NCBI GenBank assembly: GCA_022071955.1
Contig: JAJVIM010000016.1
Coordinates: forward strand, 24,895 to 88,894
Source: Anaerolineae bacterium
GTDB lineage: Bacteria > Chloroflexota > Anaerolineae > 4572-78 > J111
Direction: 5' to 3'
DNA length: 64,000 bases
This document shows, piece after piece, positions 46,204 to 55,656 of the stretch. The notes under the pieces were generated by a model. It searched no databases. It saw only the letters and a program-made list of their open reading frames with translations, and was not told where the DNA came from. How positions within the stretch are numbered: the stretch's first letter is position 1; every line of letters starts with the position of its first letter. The position numbers and the translations under genes were made by a program.

Positions 46204-48612
46204 TTAGGCGTAAGCCAGGCTGTCGCGAACACTGATCCGGGTGGCGTTGCGAGCCGGTAAAATCGCGGCCAGCACGGAGACCACCAAAATAATCACCAGC
46301 CAAACCACCACGGCCATAAAATTGTACCGGTAATCCAGATTGGTCTGGAACATAGCCTGCCCCAGCGCATCAGACATAAACTTGCCCAGCACCACCGAAA
46401 TCGGCACCACCACCAGCCAACTGAACACGCCCTGCAGCAGACCTTCCATCACAAACATGCCCATAATTGTCAGCGAGCGCGCGCCGATGGCCCGCATCAC
46501 CCCGATTTCGCGGGTGCGTTCCACCACGCTGATCGACAGCGAACCCATCAGCCCAATCCCGCCAACAACGGCCACAATTACGGCCAGCACCAGCAGCATA
46601 GTAATGATCAGGTTAAACTGATTATCAAGATTGTCTCTGAATTTGTAGACCGTGTCACTAAACATTGGCTCGATGCCGCGATTGTTGAGCATATCTTTAA
46701 GGCTGGCGGCCATTTGGTCGGCGGTGGCGGCGTTGTGCTGCGCCGTGCGAATATAAACCTGGCTGCCAACGTTGTGTTTTTTGGTGGCCCGATACACCGC
46801 TTCCAGATTGGCGTACACCGGGTCGATGCTGCCGATGCCGCCGCTCAAGATAGATTGGTACATACCCACCACCTGCCAGTTGTCGTCGCCCAGTTCGCCG
46901 GCATCAAGTTTAATGGTATCGCCCAGTTTGATGCCGTGGTCGTCGGCGGTGTCTTTGAGGATGACGATGGCCCGGTCATCGCTGGGGCGCAGCCAGCGAC
47001 CGGCCACAATCAGCGGGGCAAAGGTGTTATTTTCGGCGGGCAGCCCTACCAGCTCCACGCCAACGCCGGCCTCGTTGGTGCGCTGGCCCGCCTTTAACAG
47101 CGACGCGCCGTGTGAAAACCAGACTTCGGCGTGAGTCACGCCGGGCGTGGCTTCAATCAATTGGGTAACGCGGTCAATGCGTTCGTTTTCTTTCAGGTTG
47201 ATGGTCAAATCGTAATTGCGACGGGTAAATTCGTTGTCCAGCGTGTACGTAATAGACGACGACAGCGTCATCACCGCCAAAAACATAGCCCCGGCCACAA
47301 TCAGCACCAGTTGGGTCAGAATTAACCGCCCCTTGCGCCGGAACATATTGCCCAGCGCGGTGGCGTAGGGCGTTGAGAAGAGTCGCCGGCCCACGGCCTC
47401 AACCCGCCGGTCGAGCCAACTGCGGCCAAAGCGGCCACTGCCCAGCCCGTAGCTGGCAATCGCTTCACGCACAGTCAGCGCCGCGCCGTGGAGCACCGGC
47501 CACAGTGCGGCCACCATCGGCACAGCCAGCGCCGCCCCGCTTTGCAGCAGCAGCGCCCGGCCGGAATACTGGAAGGTGTCGTAATCAATATTAAACAGGT
47601 TGAGCAGCCATTTGCTGGCGCCGTAGGCCACCAGCGCGCCCAACGGCAAAGCAATGAGCAGCGCCAGCAGCCCGTAAACCAGCACGCCTACCAGATAAAT
47701 TTTAATGATGATGCCGGCGGTGCCGCCGATGGCCTTGATAATGCCAATCTGGTTGGTCTGTTCTGTGACCAGCGCGGTGAGCGTGTTGAGGATGAGTACC
47801 ACACTGGCCCCCAGCGAAACAATAGCCAGCACTTGCAGCACCAAATTGATGCCTTCCATAACGGAGCGGCCCCAGTGTTTGAGCGGGTCCTGGTAAATGA
47901 TCGCGCCCACACCCACGCCTTCTTTGGACAGCTTGTCCTTTATTTCCGAAGCGATATCGCGGGCGTAATCTTCGCTGTAGGGGCTAACGCGGACGAGCAA
48001 CTGCTCAAACTCACCGTCTTTTACGCCAAAGCGTTCCAGGCCGCGAGCGTCGGCAAAAAAGTAGGCCGGGCCGCCAAATTGGGGCGGCGGCACAAACGGG
48101 TGCCGGATTTTGCCGGTAATTTCCAGCGGTTTTTCCCGGTTATCCACTTCAAAGATCACCGAGTCGCCAATATTAATGCCAAAATTCTGGCTCGACAACC
48201 GTTCGATGCCGTAGTGATTTTTCTCCGGCCAACCGCCTTCTTTGAGCTGCACCACATCGTAAGTTTGGTCGGTGTAGTCATCGCGCATCACAATTACGCC
48301 GGTGTCCCAGTCGTCTTCCGGATGAATTTTGTAGCGGATAGCGATGTTGTTGCCGGGTTCAATATCCACCACGCCTTTGGTTTTTTTCAGTTGGATAACC
48401 GTGCTCCGGTCGATACCGTCGTTCAAAAACATCATAATATGCGAGGGTGTTACGGCTTGGTGCGCGGCATCCATGCCGGAGAGCATCTGATCGGCCATGC
48501 CAAAAGTAGCGCCCACGGCAAATACGCCCGTGGCAATGCTGAGTACCGCCAGCATGGTACGAGCTTTGTTGCGCCACAGATCAGAAAAAACTTTGTTCCA
48601 GATAACGCTCAT
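46204..48612 (-). CDS. FtsX-like ABC transporter permease
   Basis: An 802-residue permease with two FtsX units. Each has a periplasmic MacB-PCD-like domain (after TM1 at about 20-40, and after the segment at about 435-460) and three C-terminal membrane helices (about 260-390 and 680-795, the latter with SISVVERTREIGVMRAIGA). The start at 48612 (MSVIWNKVFSDLWRN) follows AAAGG. Such permeases need an ATPase subunit of the LolD/MacB type, and none is encoded beside it. It may handle lipoprotein or peptide export, as the family does. Confidence 0.88.
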   Translation of the reverse strand: MSVIWNKVFSDLWRNKARTMLAVLSIATGVFAVGATFGMADQMLSGMDAAHQAVTPSHIMMFLNDGIDRSTVIQLKKTKGVVDIEPGNNIAIRYKIHPEDDWDTGVIVMRDDYTDQTYDVVQLKEGGWPEKNHYGIERLSSQNFGINIGDSVIFEVDNREKPLEITGKIRHPFVPPPQFGGPAYFFADARGLERFGVKDGEFEQLLVRVSPYSEDYARDIASEIKDKLSKEGVGVGAIIYQDPLKHWGRSVMEGINLVLQVLAIVSLGASVVLILNTLTALVTEQTNQIGIIKAIGGTAGIIIKIYLVGVLVYGLLALLIALPLGALVAYGASKWLLNLFNIDYDTFQYSGRALLLQSGAALAVPMVAALWPVLHGAALTVREAIASYGLGSGRFGRSWLDRRVEAVGRRLFSTPYATALGNMFRRKGRLILTQLVLIVAGAMFLAVMTLSSSITYTLDNEFTRRNYDLTINLKENERIDRVTQLIEATPGVTHAEVWFSHGASLLKAGQRTNEAGVGVELVGLPAENNTFAPLIVAGRWLRPSDDRAIVILKDTADDHGIKLGDTIKLDAGELGDDNWQVVGMYQSILSGGIGSIDPVYANLEAVYRATKKHNVGSQVYIRTAQHNAATADQMAASLKDMLNNRGIEPMFSDTVYKFRDNLDNQFNLIITMLLVLAVIVAVVGGIGLMGSLSISVVERTREIGVMRAIGARSLTIMGMFVMEGLLQGVFSWLVVVPISVVLGKFMSDALGQAMFQTNLDYRYNFMAVVVWLVIILVVSVLAAILPARNATRISVRDSLAYA

Positions 48613-48701
48613 AATACTGCCTTTCAACATGAAAAAGTGGGTGGGCAAATCGCCGGGTCTGCCGGCCACTTGCTTCTCTTTCAACCTGTACGAACAACGG
48701 C

Positions 48702-48950
48702 CTATTCTGTTTCTACTTCCGGGCCGTTATCCGCCGCAATGTGCGGTTCCATGCGCTGCACCAGCAACAGCGGCAAGCCCAAATTTCTGATCTTTTTGAG
48801 CAGGCCATGCAGTGCAGCCTGGTCGGCGATGGGGCCGGCGATCAGGGTGTTGCCGCTTTCCTGGGGCGTGGCAACCAGTTCGGCGGCCCATTCCGCCAGC
48901 CAACTCTGGTCAATGTGACCCTGAACAATAATTTCATAATGCTCAGACAT
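48702..48950 (-). CDS. Small conserved protein (YEI-V-GHLD family)
   Basis: An 82-residue protein with the pattern HYEIIVQGHIDQSWLAEWAA near the N-terminus and TLIAGPIADQAALHGLLKKI in the middle. The protein at 63361-63579 has the same two blocks (YEIKVKGHLDK and LLIGPIADQSALYGLL). I recall similar small proteins, unnamed, in Chloroflexota and Actinomycetota. Predicted ferredoxin-like alpha/beta fold, cytoplasmic. Function unknown. It lies 89 bp upstream of the FtsX permease gene on the same strand. Confidence 0.75.
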   Translation of the reverse strand: MSEHYEIIVQGHIDQSWLAEWAAELVATPQESGNTLIAGPIADQAALHGLLKKIRNLGLPLLLVQRMEPHIAADNGPEVETE

Positions 48951-49130
48951 AGGTGTAACCTCAAGCTAGAAAATGTGTGATAAACCATTTTGAGTTGTAC
49001 GGTTACAGTATACGCCTCAACCGGGGCAGCGTCGTCCCTCAAAGGTAGTATTGGCCGGGTGTAAAAGATGTATTTCGTATCGCTTTGTGTTACACTCCGC
49101 CCTCACCCCAACCCGCCGAAAGGACTGACC

Positions 49131-49982
49131 ATGAAACTTAACCAATTGAGCGATCACGTGTACTGGCTGCCGCCCGATGCCAGCACCGACCGGCCCGTGT
49201 TGGGCGTAGTGGTTGGCCGGCATGGCAGCCTGCTGGTTGATGCCGGTAACTCGCCGGCGCATGCCCGGCTGCTGCTCAGCGAAATCGAACGGCTGGGGCT
49301 GGCCTCGCCCCGCTTTGCAGTGCTGACTCACTGGCATTGGGACCACGTGTTTGGCACGGCCGCGCTGGCGCTGCCCACCTTTGCCTCGGCGGAAACGCAG
49401 CGCATTGTTCGCCACATGGCCGGGCTGGACTGGAGCGATGCCGCGCTCGAGGCGCGGGTAGCTGCCGGCGAGGAAATTGAATTTTGCCGCGATATGATCA
49501 AAGCCGAGCTGCCGGACCGGCGCGGGCTGGTGATTGTGCCGCCGGAAATTGCCTTCACTGGCGAAGTGGTGCTCGATTTGGGGGGCGTTCACTGCCAGCT
49601 CATCCACGTGGGCGGCGACCACGCCGCCGACTCGGTGGTGGTCTGCGTGCCGGAGGAGCGGGCGCTGTTTTTGAGCGATGCGATTTCACCGAACCTGTAC
49701 CACCGGCCGCCGTGCTACACCCGCGAGCGGGTCATCGCCCTGTTTGACCAGTTGCTGGCCTGCCCGGCCGACACCTATCTGGCCGGCCACGCCCCGCAGC
49801 CAATGAGCCGGGCGGACATTGCTGACTATGGGCAGCAGTTGCGGCGGGCCGCCGACGTGGTGCAGCAGCACTACCCCAACAAAGAGGCCAGTTTGGCCGC
49901 GCTGGAAGCGACGGTTGGTCGCCCGCTGACCGCGGACGAGCGCGAAGACATCGATTTATTTTTGGCGGGAATGGGCGACTAA
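49131..49982 (+). CDS. Metallo-beta-lactamase fold hydrolase
   Basis: A 283-residue MBL-fold protein. The metal-binding motif HWHWDHVFG lies around residues 65-73, with further ligands in HVGGDHAAD and ALFLSDAI and a C-terminal AGHAPQ. GAAAGGA lies 7 nt before the chosen ATG at 49131. The family covers glyoxalase II-like, lactonase and other hydrolases; specificity cannot be given. Its end overlaps the convergent LuxR-family gene by 4 bp. Confidence 0.87.
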   Translation: MKLNQLSDHVYWLPPDASTDRPVLGVVVGRHGSLLVDAGNSPAHARLLLSEIERLGLASPRFAVLTHWHWDHVFGTAALALPTFASAETQRIVRHMAGLDWSDAALEARVAAGEEIEFCRDMIKAELPDRRGLVIVPPEIAFTGEVVLDLGGVHCQLIHVGGDHAADSVVVCVPEERALFLSDAISPNLYHRPPCYTRERVIALFDQLLACPADTYLAGHAPQPMSRADIADYGQQLRRAADVVQQHYPNKEASLAALEATVGRPLTADEREDIDLFLAGMGD

Positions 49983-52813
49983 AACAGGCGCAGTTCTCTG
50001 GCGCAGGCCACGGCCTGGGTGCGGCTGGTCACGTTGAGCTTGCCGTAAACATTGCTCATGTGGCGTTTGACGGTGCTCACTGCCAGCACCAGTTCCTCGG
50101 CAATTTCCTGGTTTGACAGTCCGGCGGCCACCAGTTGCAGCACTTCCAGCTCGCGCTCGCTGAGGGCTTCGATGAGCGGGCTGGCGATGTCTGTCTGCGG
50201 ACTTTCGGCGGTAAATTGGGCGGGAAACCGGGCCAGCAGCGAGCGGGTGTAGGCCGGCGTTACATTTTGTTGCAGCGCCTTTTGCAGCAGCGCCGCCATC
50301 GGCGGCCCTTCGTCCAGATACAGGCGCGCGTAGCCTTCCGGCTCGGCCAGGGTGAGCGATTGTTTGAGCGCCGCCAGCGCCTCGGCGTGGCTGCCCTGTG
50401 CGGCCAACACCAGCGCCTGTAACGCCAGCAGTTCGGTGAGCCGGCCCATGCGGCCGGCTGCAACCGCCGCCTGCCCCAACTTTTTGAGCGATTGCCCCAC
50501 GGCGGCCAGCGCAGGCGTGTCAATACTCAAACCCAGGCCGGCCTGCGCTACCAGCAGCCGGGCGGCGACCGCCTGCCCGATGGCCCGGTTGTGCGCTGAG
50601 TCGGGGTGGGAGGCCGAACGGGTCTGTTCCAGCCAGTCGCTGGCCGGCGCCAGCCACTGCTCGGCGGCGGCGGGGTTGGCCCAGGCCAGCCCCAGCCAAA
50701 GCCGCACCCGGCGCGTGTCAAGCTCAAAACTGGAGGCTGAGGGCGGCTGATCGCGCAGCAGCTCTTCGGCCTGTTCCAGATGGGCGCGGGTGGCGGCCTG
50801 ATCGGCCTGGGCCAGGTGCAGGGCGGCCAGGTGCAGGTGGATGGCGCCGGGCAGCGGGGTAATCATCAGGCCGCGGGCCGAAAGTTCGAGCGCGGTCTGC
50901 CAGTGTTCGCAGGCCGGCTCCAGTTGGTTTTCTTCGTACAGAATTTCACCCAACCCCACAAACAATTCGGCGGCGCTGGGCATGTGCAGCAGATTTTGGC
51001 CGGCGGCCCAGGCCAGTTCCTGCTCCAGCACGGCTCGCGCCTGCTGCAGATGCCCCTGCACGGTGAGCAGCGAGGCCAGGGCGTAAGCGCCGCCCATCAA
51101 GGCCAGATAGTTGCCGGCCTCGCGGCAAATGGCCAGACTCTGTTTTACCAGCTCGATGGCTTTTTCGATTTCGTCCTTGTCGGCCAGAGCGCCGGCCATA
51201 AACAACAGGTTGAGGCCGCGGGTGCGCAGACTGTTGGGGTCGTTGCCGGGCAAAATGGCCAGCGATTTTTGAAACAGCTCAATGGCCCGGTCCGGGTTGT
51301 TCTGGTTTTGCGCCACCCAGGCGCGCAACAGGTACACTTCGCTCATAATCCAGTTATAGGCGCGGGGCGGCAGGCTCTCTTTTTGCTGCTCGGCCTGCGC
51401 GGCGGCGTGCTGCAAATATGTTTCGGTGAGTTCCGGCTGCTGGCTAAAGTAGAGCACCCAGGCCCGGGCAATAGACAGAGTGGGATGGCTTTGCACCAGC
51501 GCGGGCGAGAGCTGATCGAGCCAGTAGCTCACGGTGGTCAGCCGGCCGCCCATCAAATTATCGGCTACGTGCGCGGAAATCAGCCGGACGGCAAAATCAG
51601 AATCGCCGGCTTTGAGAGTGTGATGCAGCGCTTCGGTGACCACCTCCGGCTGTTTGGTGGCCTCGGCCTGCTGGCCGTACCAGAGCGCCGCCCGGCCGTG
51701 CAGCCCGGCAATCTCGGTGGGAGGTGTTTCGGCGTGCAGCCGCTGGCGCAGCAGGTCGGCAAAAAGGTGGTGATAGCGGTACCAGCGCCGCTCGTTATCG
51801 AGCGCGATCAGAAACAGGTTAGCGCTTTCCACCTGCTCCAACATGGCCTGGCTGCCGGTTTGCCCGGTTACGGCGTTGCACAGCGGTGCGCTCAGCCGGT
51901 TGAGGATGGCGGTGCGCAGCAAAAAGCTGCGGATCGATGGCGGCTGCCGGTCCAGCACTTCATCGGCCAGATAATCAATGATGTAGCGGTGGCTGCCGGT
52001 AAAAGCGGAAATGAAGCCGGCCACATCGCTGCTGCCCTGCATGGATAGCGCCGCCAGTTGCAGGCCGGCAATCCAGCCCTCGGTGCGGCTTTCCAGGGCG
52101 ATGATTTCCTGTTTGGTCAGCGGCAGGTTGGTAACCCTCTTTAAAAAGGCGGCGGCTTCATCGGCGGTAAAACGCAAATCGGCGGCGCGCAGTTCGGTGA
52201 GCTTGCCGCGCACGCGCAGCCGGGCCAGCGGCAGGTCGGGATCGATGCGGCTGGTGAGCACCAAAAAAAGCTGGGGCGGCTGGTGGTCAATGAGAAAGTT
52301 GAGCGTCTGGTCGATGAGCGGGTTATCGATGACGTGGTAATCATCGAGCACCAGCACCAGCGGGGTGGCCGCGGCGGCGATATCGTTGATAAGGGTTGTG
52401 GCCAGCGCGTCCGGGGACGGAAGCTGGGGCGGCTCGGCCCGGAGCATACTCTGGATGACCTGCCCCACCTGCGGGTTGGCCTGCTGCAACGCCGCCACCA
52501 GATAGGTGAAAAATCGGAGCTGGTCGTTGTCGCCTTCATCCAGCGACAGCCAGGCCACATTGGAAGGATGAAGGATGGGGGATGAAGGATGAATTTCGCT
52601 TTTTTCATCCTTTATCCTTCCGCCTTCATCCTTTTGATTGATCCAACTGCTGACGAGCGTGGTTTTGCCAAAGCCGGCCGGGGCCGATACCAGCGCCACG
52701 CCCGGTTTACGCTGAAAGCTGGCGGTTAGCCGGTTGAGCAGGCGCGGCCGGGGGACAAGTTCGGCGCGGGGCGGGGGGACAAAAAGTTTGGTGGCAAGAA
52801 TAGAAAACGACAC
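49979..52813 (-). CDS. MalT-like LuxR-family ATP-dependent regulator
   Basis: A 944-residue STAND-type regulator. The NTPase part (about 20-330) has Walker A SAPAGFGKTTLV (residues 43-54) and Walker B VLVLDDYHVID, then a long TPR-rich region (about 370-860), and a C-terminal LuxR HTH (about 880-940: LSERELEVLQLVAAGLSNQE, VKRHMSNVYGKL). After ligand and ATP binding such proteins oligomerise and activate transcription. Residues 60-84, between Walker A and VAWLSLDEGDND, are an unusual insert encoded by a repetitive stretch (52562-52636). Target genes are unknown. Confidence 0.9.
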   Translation of the reverse strand: MSFSILATKLFVPPPRAELVPRPRLLNRLTASFQRKPGVALVSAPAGFGKTTLVSSWINQKDEGGRIKDEKSEIHPSSPILHPSNVAWLSLDEGDNDQLRFFTYLVAALQQANPQVGQVIQSMLRAEPPQLPSPDALATTLINDIAAAATPLVLVLDDYHVIDNPLIDQTLNFLIDHQPPQLFLVLTSRIDPDLPLARLRVRGKLTELRAADLRFTADEAAAFLKRVTNLPLTKQEIIALESRTEGWIAGLQLAALSMQGSSDVAGFISAFTGSHRYIIDYLADEVLDRQPPSIRSFLLRTAILNRLSAPLCNAVTGQTGSQAMLEQVESANLFLIALDNERRWYRYHHLFADLLRQRLHAETPPTEIAGLHGRAALWYGQQAEATKQPEVVTEALHHTLKAGDSDFAVRLISAHVADNLMGGRLTTVSYWLDQLSPALVQSHPTLSIARAWVLYFSQQPELTETYLQHAAAQAEQQKESLPPRAYNWIMSEVYLLRAWVAQNQNNPDRAIELFQKSLAILPGNDPNSLRTRGLNLLFMAGALADKDEIEKAIELVKQSLAICREAGNYLALMGGAYALASLLTVQGHLQQARAVLEQELAWAAGQNLLHMPSAAELFVGLGEILYEENQLEPACEHWQTALELSARGLMITPLPGAIHLHLAALHLAQADQAATRAHLEQAEELLRDQPPSASSFELDTRRVRLWLGLAWANPAAAEQWLAPASDWLEQTRSASHPDSAHNRAIGQAVAARLLVAQAGLGLSIDTPALAAVGQSLKKLGQAAVAAGRMGRLTELLALQALVLAAQGSHAEALAALKQSLTLAEPEGYARLYLDEGPPMAALLQKALQQNVTPAYTRSLLARFPAQFTAESPQTDIASPLIEALSERELEVLQLVAAGLSNQEIAEELVLAVSTVKRHMSNVYGKLNVTSRTQAVACARELRLF
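52562..52636. repeat. Repeat-derived insert inside a coding sequence (75 bp)
   Basis: GGATGAAGGAT-type units in several copies, facing a CATCC/TCC-rich complement, form a direct and partly inverted repeat. It adds exactly 25 codons to the MalT-like gene without breaking the frame. CATCCTTCATCC units also occur in intergenic DNA at about 55828-55850. Confidence 0.65.
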
Positions 52814-52983
52814 AGATCATTACTCATACCTGGCCCCGGTTTGCAGCCGCCGGGCTGTTTCTGGCGGGGCCGAAATCAATTGCGGATTGCTGGTTGGCAT
52901 AGTTTGGCGACTTTTTGGCAAATGAGCGAAAGACGTTTCGTCCATTTGCCATCCCTTTAAAGGTGCCGGGACACTGGCTTGAG

Positions 52984-53496
52984 TCAGGCCGGCTGTTCAC
53001 CGGCCAGCCAGTTTTGAATCAATTCCAGATGCTCCTGGTAGTGCTCAAAACTGTTGCTGGCCAGCACCTGCCACACCCCGCCGTCGGGCCACCAGTCAAA
53101 CCGGCCCGGCGCGGTCAGTTCGGCTTCTGACATAGTTTCAACCAGGGCCGCCATTTCCTGATGGGCGGCGGTGAAATCGGCCAGCACCTCGGCCAGCGGG
53201 CGCTCCCGGTACAGGTGGACTAAATGCTCGTTGAGGCGGTGCATGGTGTCATCATCGTCTTCGCTGCTTTGCTCAAAACCGGGGGCAAAGCGAACCACCG
53301 GCTCGCCGCGGCGGGCGGCTTCAACCCAGCCGATGGAGAGCCGTTCCCAGGCGGTAATGTGGGCCAGCACATCTTTTACCGAGAGGCCATCGTACACGCT
53401 GGGCTGGAGCAATTGGGCCGGCTTCAGCGGCCGGATAGCCCGCTCAAGCTGGTCAAACGATTGGTGCAGTTCTGCCAGAAACTCAATTTTGTTCAT
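52984..53496 (-). CDS. ClbS/DfsB-like four-helix protein (DUF1706)
   Basis: A 170-residue helical protein of the DinB/ClbS superfamily. The opening MNKIEFLAELHQSFDQLERA and the block GLSVKDVLAHITAWERLSIGW match the DUF1706/ClbS pattern, and a late HYQEHLELIQNWL follows. ClbS itself is a colibactin-resistance cyclopropane hydrolase, but most members are uncharacterised. The start at 53496 is chosen because GAGGTCCC lies upstream; the longer open frame runs through an intergenic palindrome (53557-53624) and is not credible. Confidence 0.82.
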   Translation of the reverse strand: MNKIEFLAELHQSFDQLERAIRPLKPAQLLQPSVYDGLSVKDVLAHITAWERLSIGWVEAARRGEPVVRFAPGFEQSSEDDDDTMHRLNEHLVHLYRERPLAEVLADFTAAHQEMAALVETMSEAELTAPGRFDWWPDGGVWQVLASNSFEHYQEHLELIQNWLAGEQPA

Positions 53497-53556
53497 TGAC
53501 GGGACCTCTTTCAGTATCTTATCAACCAGATTCTTGCCCCCTGAGCAAGAAAATTC

Positions 53557-53624
53557 ACCACAGAGGCACGGAGAGCACGGAGAAAAATCATATAAAAACT
53601 CTGTGCGCTCTGTGTCTCTGTGGT
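53557..53624. repeat. Imperfect intergenic palindrome, CACAGAGGCACGGAG type
   Basis: Arms ACCACAGAGGCACGGAGAGC and an imperfect complement ending in CTCTGTGTCTCTGTGGT surround an A/T-rich centre. I have seen this type scattered in many environmental genomes; it is non-coding. Confidence 0.65.
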
Positions 53625-53658
53625 TCAACATTCCCTATTGGGTTTTGGCTTGTCCAGG

Positions 53659-54954
53659 TTAGGATAAATCAGCCTGCCCCAGTTTTACTTCGGCCAGCGC
53701 TTCCAGATGATCGCGCAGGGCGCGCACTTCTTCGCTAACGGCGGAGGTGATGCGGCTGTAATTGGCCACCTGATTGGTGGATTGGCCGGTGAGAATTTGC
53801 GGGTAAATGGTGCCCAGCGCCGACAGCGTGCGCTCAATTTTGATTTCGGCCCGTTTCATGGTGTTTTGCAATTGCACCAGCGCGTCGAGCTGGGCCTGGC
53901 GGTGTTGCAGCGCCCGCTGAATTTCGGAGCGGGTGGCCGGGTCGGTTTCGCTGGCCAGTTGGCTTTCCAGTTTTTCAATCGAGCGCGGCACGCTTTCCAG
54001 ATCGTGGCGAATGAGGGTGTTGCGCTGGAAGGTGTCAATGCGCCCGGCCAGTTCTTCAATGGAGGCCACCCAGTTGCTCACCTGCCCGGCCATGTCTTTG
54101 AGGTGCGGCTCAAAGGCGCGGTTGGTGTTGGCCCGCACCAGTTCGTCGATCTGTTTTTGATAGGCTCTGGCTTTAACCAGATGGGCTTGCAGCGAGTCGC
54201 TGGCCAGTTGGGGCTGGGCCGGCGCGGCGGCCTGTTCGCCGCTGCGGAAGTACGATTTGCGCGGTTTTTGTTTTTTCCATTCGCGCCGCTGCTGTTTCCA
54301 CTCTTTGCGCCACGATTCTTCTTCGTGTTCCTGCTCAGATTGGCTGTCGCGGCTGATGAGCGTGGTCCAAATATGGATGGCCAGGGCAATGCCCCAAATC
54401 CCGGCCGGCCACAAAAACCAGGGATAGTTGCCGGTTAAGCTATTCATTCCGGCCAGCGCGCCAATTACCACCACGTATGAAGCCAAATGGTTGAGCAAAT
54501 CTTTCCATTTGCCGCGCAGGCTAACCATCGAGTCGGCAATGAGACTCCACAAATGGAGGGCCAAACCGATGCCCCAGCCCAGCGCCGGCCACAAAAACCA
54601 GGGATAGTCGGTGGTCAGGCCGTTTATTATTCCCAACCCGGTAATAACGATGACATACGGCCCCAAATGGCTCAAAAAGCCGCGCCAGTCAATGGAACGC
54701 GGTTCGACTTCGCCGTCGTCATCAGCGTCGTCGGCGGCCAGATTGAGCACGCCGGGCGGCGGCAGCGGATCGGCCAGCCGGGGCGCAACCCGAACCCCAA
54801 CCGGCGGCGCGGCGGCGCGAACCTCCGGCCGGGGCGCGGCGGCGGGGGTTGCCAGTTTTTTGAGCGCGTCGGCCAACTCGCCGGCAGAGGCGTAGCGTTC
54901 GGCGGGGTTGGTAGCCAGCGCCTTTTTGATCACCTGGCTCACGCCGGCCGGCAC
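53659..54954 (-). CDS. 3' part of interrupted Ser/Thr kinase gene: 2TM repeats and coiled coil
   Basis: This reading frame is the direct in-frame continuation of the kinase gene after a TGA at 54966-54964. It starts with the last part of the kinase C-lobe (IKKALATNPAERYASAGELA), which cannot be a protein start on its own. Then come a Pro/Ala linker, two homologous two-helix membrane units (WRGFLSHLGPYVIVITGLGI with YPWFLWPALGWGIGLALH, and WKDLLNHLASYVVVIGALAG with YPWFLWPAGIWGIALAIH), each ending in FLWP..GWGI, and a coiled coil to the end. A GTG at 54954 has no ribosome site, so independent translation is doubtful. Confidence 0.7.
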   Translation of the reverse strand: MPAGVSQVIKKALATNPAERYASAGELADALKKLATPAAAPRPEVRAAAPPVGVRVAPRLADPLPPPGVLNLAADDADDDGEVEPRSIDWRGFLSHLGPYVIVITGLGIINGLTTDYPWFLWPALGWGIGLALHLWSLIADSMVSLRGKWKDLLNHLASYVVVIGALAGMNSLTGNYPWFLWPAGIWGIALAIHIWTTLISRDSQSEQEHEEESWRKEWKQQRREWKKQKPRKSYFRSGEQAAAPAQPQLASDSLQAHLVKARAYQKQIDELVRANTNRAFEPHLKDMAGQVSNWVASIEELAGRIDTFQRNTLIRHDLESVPRSIEKLESQLASETDPATRSEIQRALQHRQAQLDALVQLQNTMKRAEIKIERTLSALGTIYPQILTGQSTNQVANYSRITSAVSEEVRALRDHLEALAEVKLGQADLS

Positions 54955-54963
54955 GCCATCTGG

Positions 54964-55656
54964 TCACGTTTGCGGCAGGCTGAGCGGTTGAAAATGGGCC
55001 ATCATCACCACCGGCGGGGTGGTGCCTTTGAACACTTTGTCGCCGGTGAGCATTTCAAACAAAATGCAGCCCAGCGCGTAAATATCGGAGTGAACCGAGC
55101 TGCCTTTGCCCTCCCACACTTCCGGGGCAATGTAATGGGGCGTGCCAACAATGCTGCTGCCGGCGCTCAAACTGACGCTATGTTCGCCGGCCAGCTTGGC
55201 CAGCCCAAAATCGGTGAGCATGGGGCCGCGGTCGGGGTCCATCAAAATGTTGGCCGGTTTCAGATCGCGGTGCAAAATACCCTGGCTGTGGGCGTAATCC
55301 AGCCCGCTGGCAACTCTGGTGATGGTTTTGAGCGTGGTTTCCCACGGGATACGCGCCTGTGCGGTGATAAGGTTATCAAGGCTGGGGCCGTTAACCAGCC
55401 GCATCACCAAAAAGAGCCGGTGGTCGGCCTCGTACACATCAAAAATGGGGACAATGTGGGGGTGATCCAGTTTGGCAATGGCCCGGGCCTCACGCTGAAA
55501 GCGGCGCACCCAGCCGGCATCGTCCAACAGGATGGGCCGCAGCTCTTTGAGCGCCACTTCGCGGTCGAGCTGGGTGTCGCGGGCGCGGTGGACAATGGCA
55601 AAGCCGCCCTGCCCAATTTTCTCGATGATTTCGTACCTGCCAACAGTCTCGGTCAT
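54964..55656 (-). CDS. 5' part of interrupted Ser/Thr kinase gene: Hanks-type kinase domain
   Basis: The first 230 residues form a Hanks-type kinase: glycine loop IGQGGFAIVHRA, Lys37 in REVALKEL, catalytic HRDLKPANI, DFG in LTDFGLAKL, and APEVWEG. The frame ends at TGA (54966-54964), followed in the same frame by the rest of the C-lobe. Without it the kinase lacks the conserved Arg of subdomain XI. The whole gene (53659-55656) would code for 665 positions. ATG at 55656 is preferred because a TATAAT (minus strand, 55695-55690) lies just upstream of an alternative ATG at 55686. Nonsense mutation, readthrough and sequence error are all possible. Confidence 0.75.
   Translation of the reverse strand: MTETVGRYEIIEKIGQGGFAIVHRARDTQLDREVALKELRPILLDDAGWVRRFQREARAIAKLDHPHIVPIFDVYEADHRLFLVMRLVNGPSLDNLITAQARIPWETTLKTITRVASGLDYAHSQGILHRDLKPANILMDPDRGPMLTDFGLAKLAGEHSVSLSAGSSIVGTPHYIAPEVWEGKGSSVHSDIYALGCILFEMLTGDKVFKGTTPPVVMMAHFQPLSLPQT

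Noticed and set aside
46204..48612. Complete ABC exporter operon
   Set aside because: No ATPase gene with Walker A/ABC signature is adjacent on either side.
54964..54966. Selenocysteine at the in-frame TGA of the kinase gene
   Set aside because: The position in a kinase C-lobe has no redox function, and no Cys is expected there.
54954..54966. Frameshift as cause of the split kinase gene
   Set aside because: Both parts are in the same reading frame; only one codon interrupts them.
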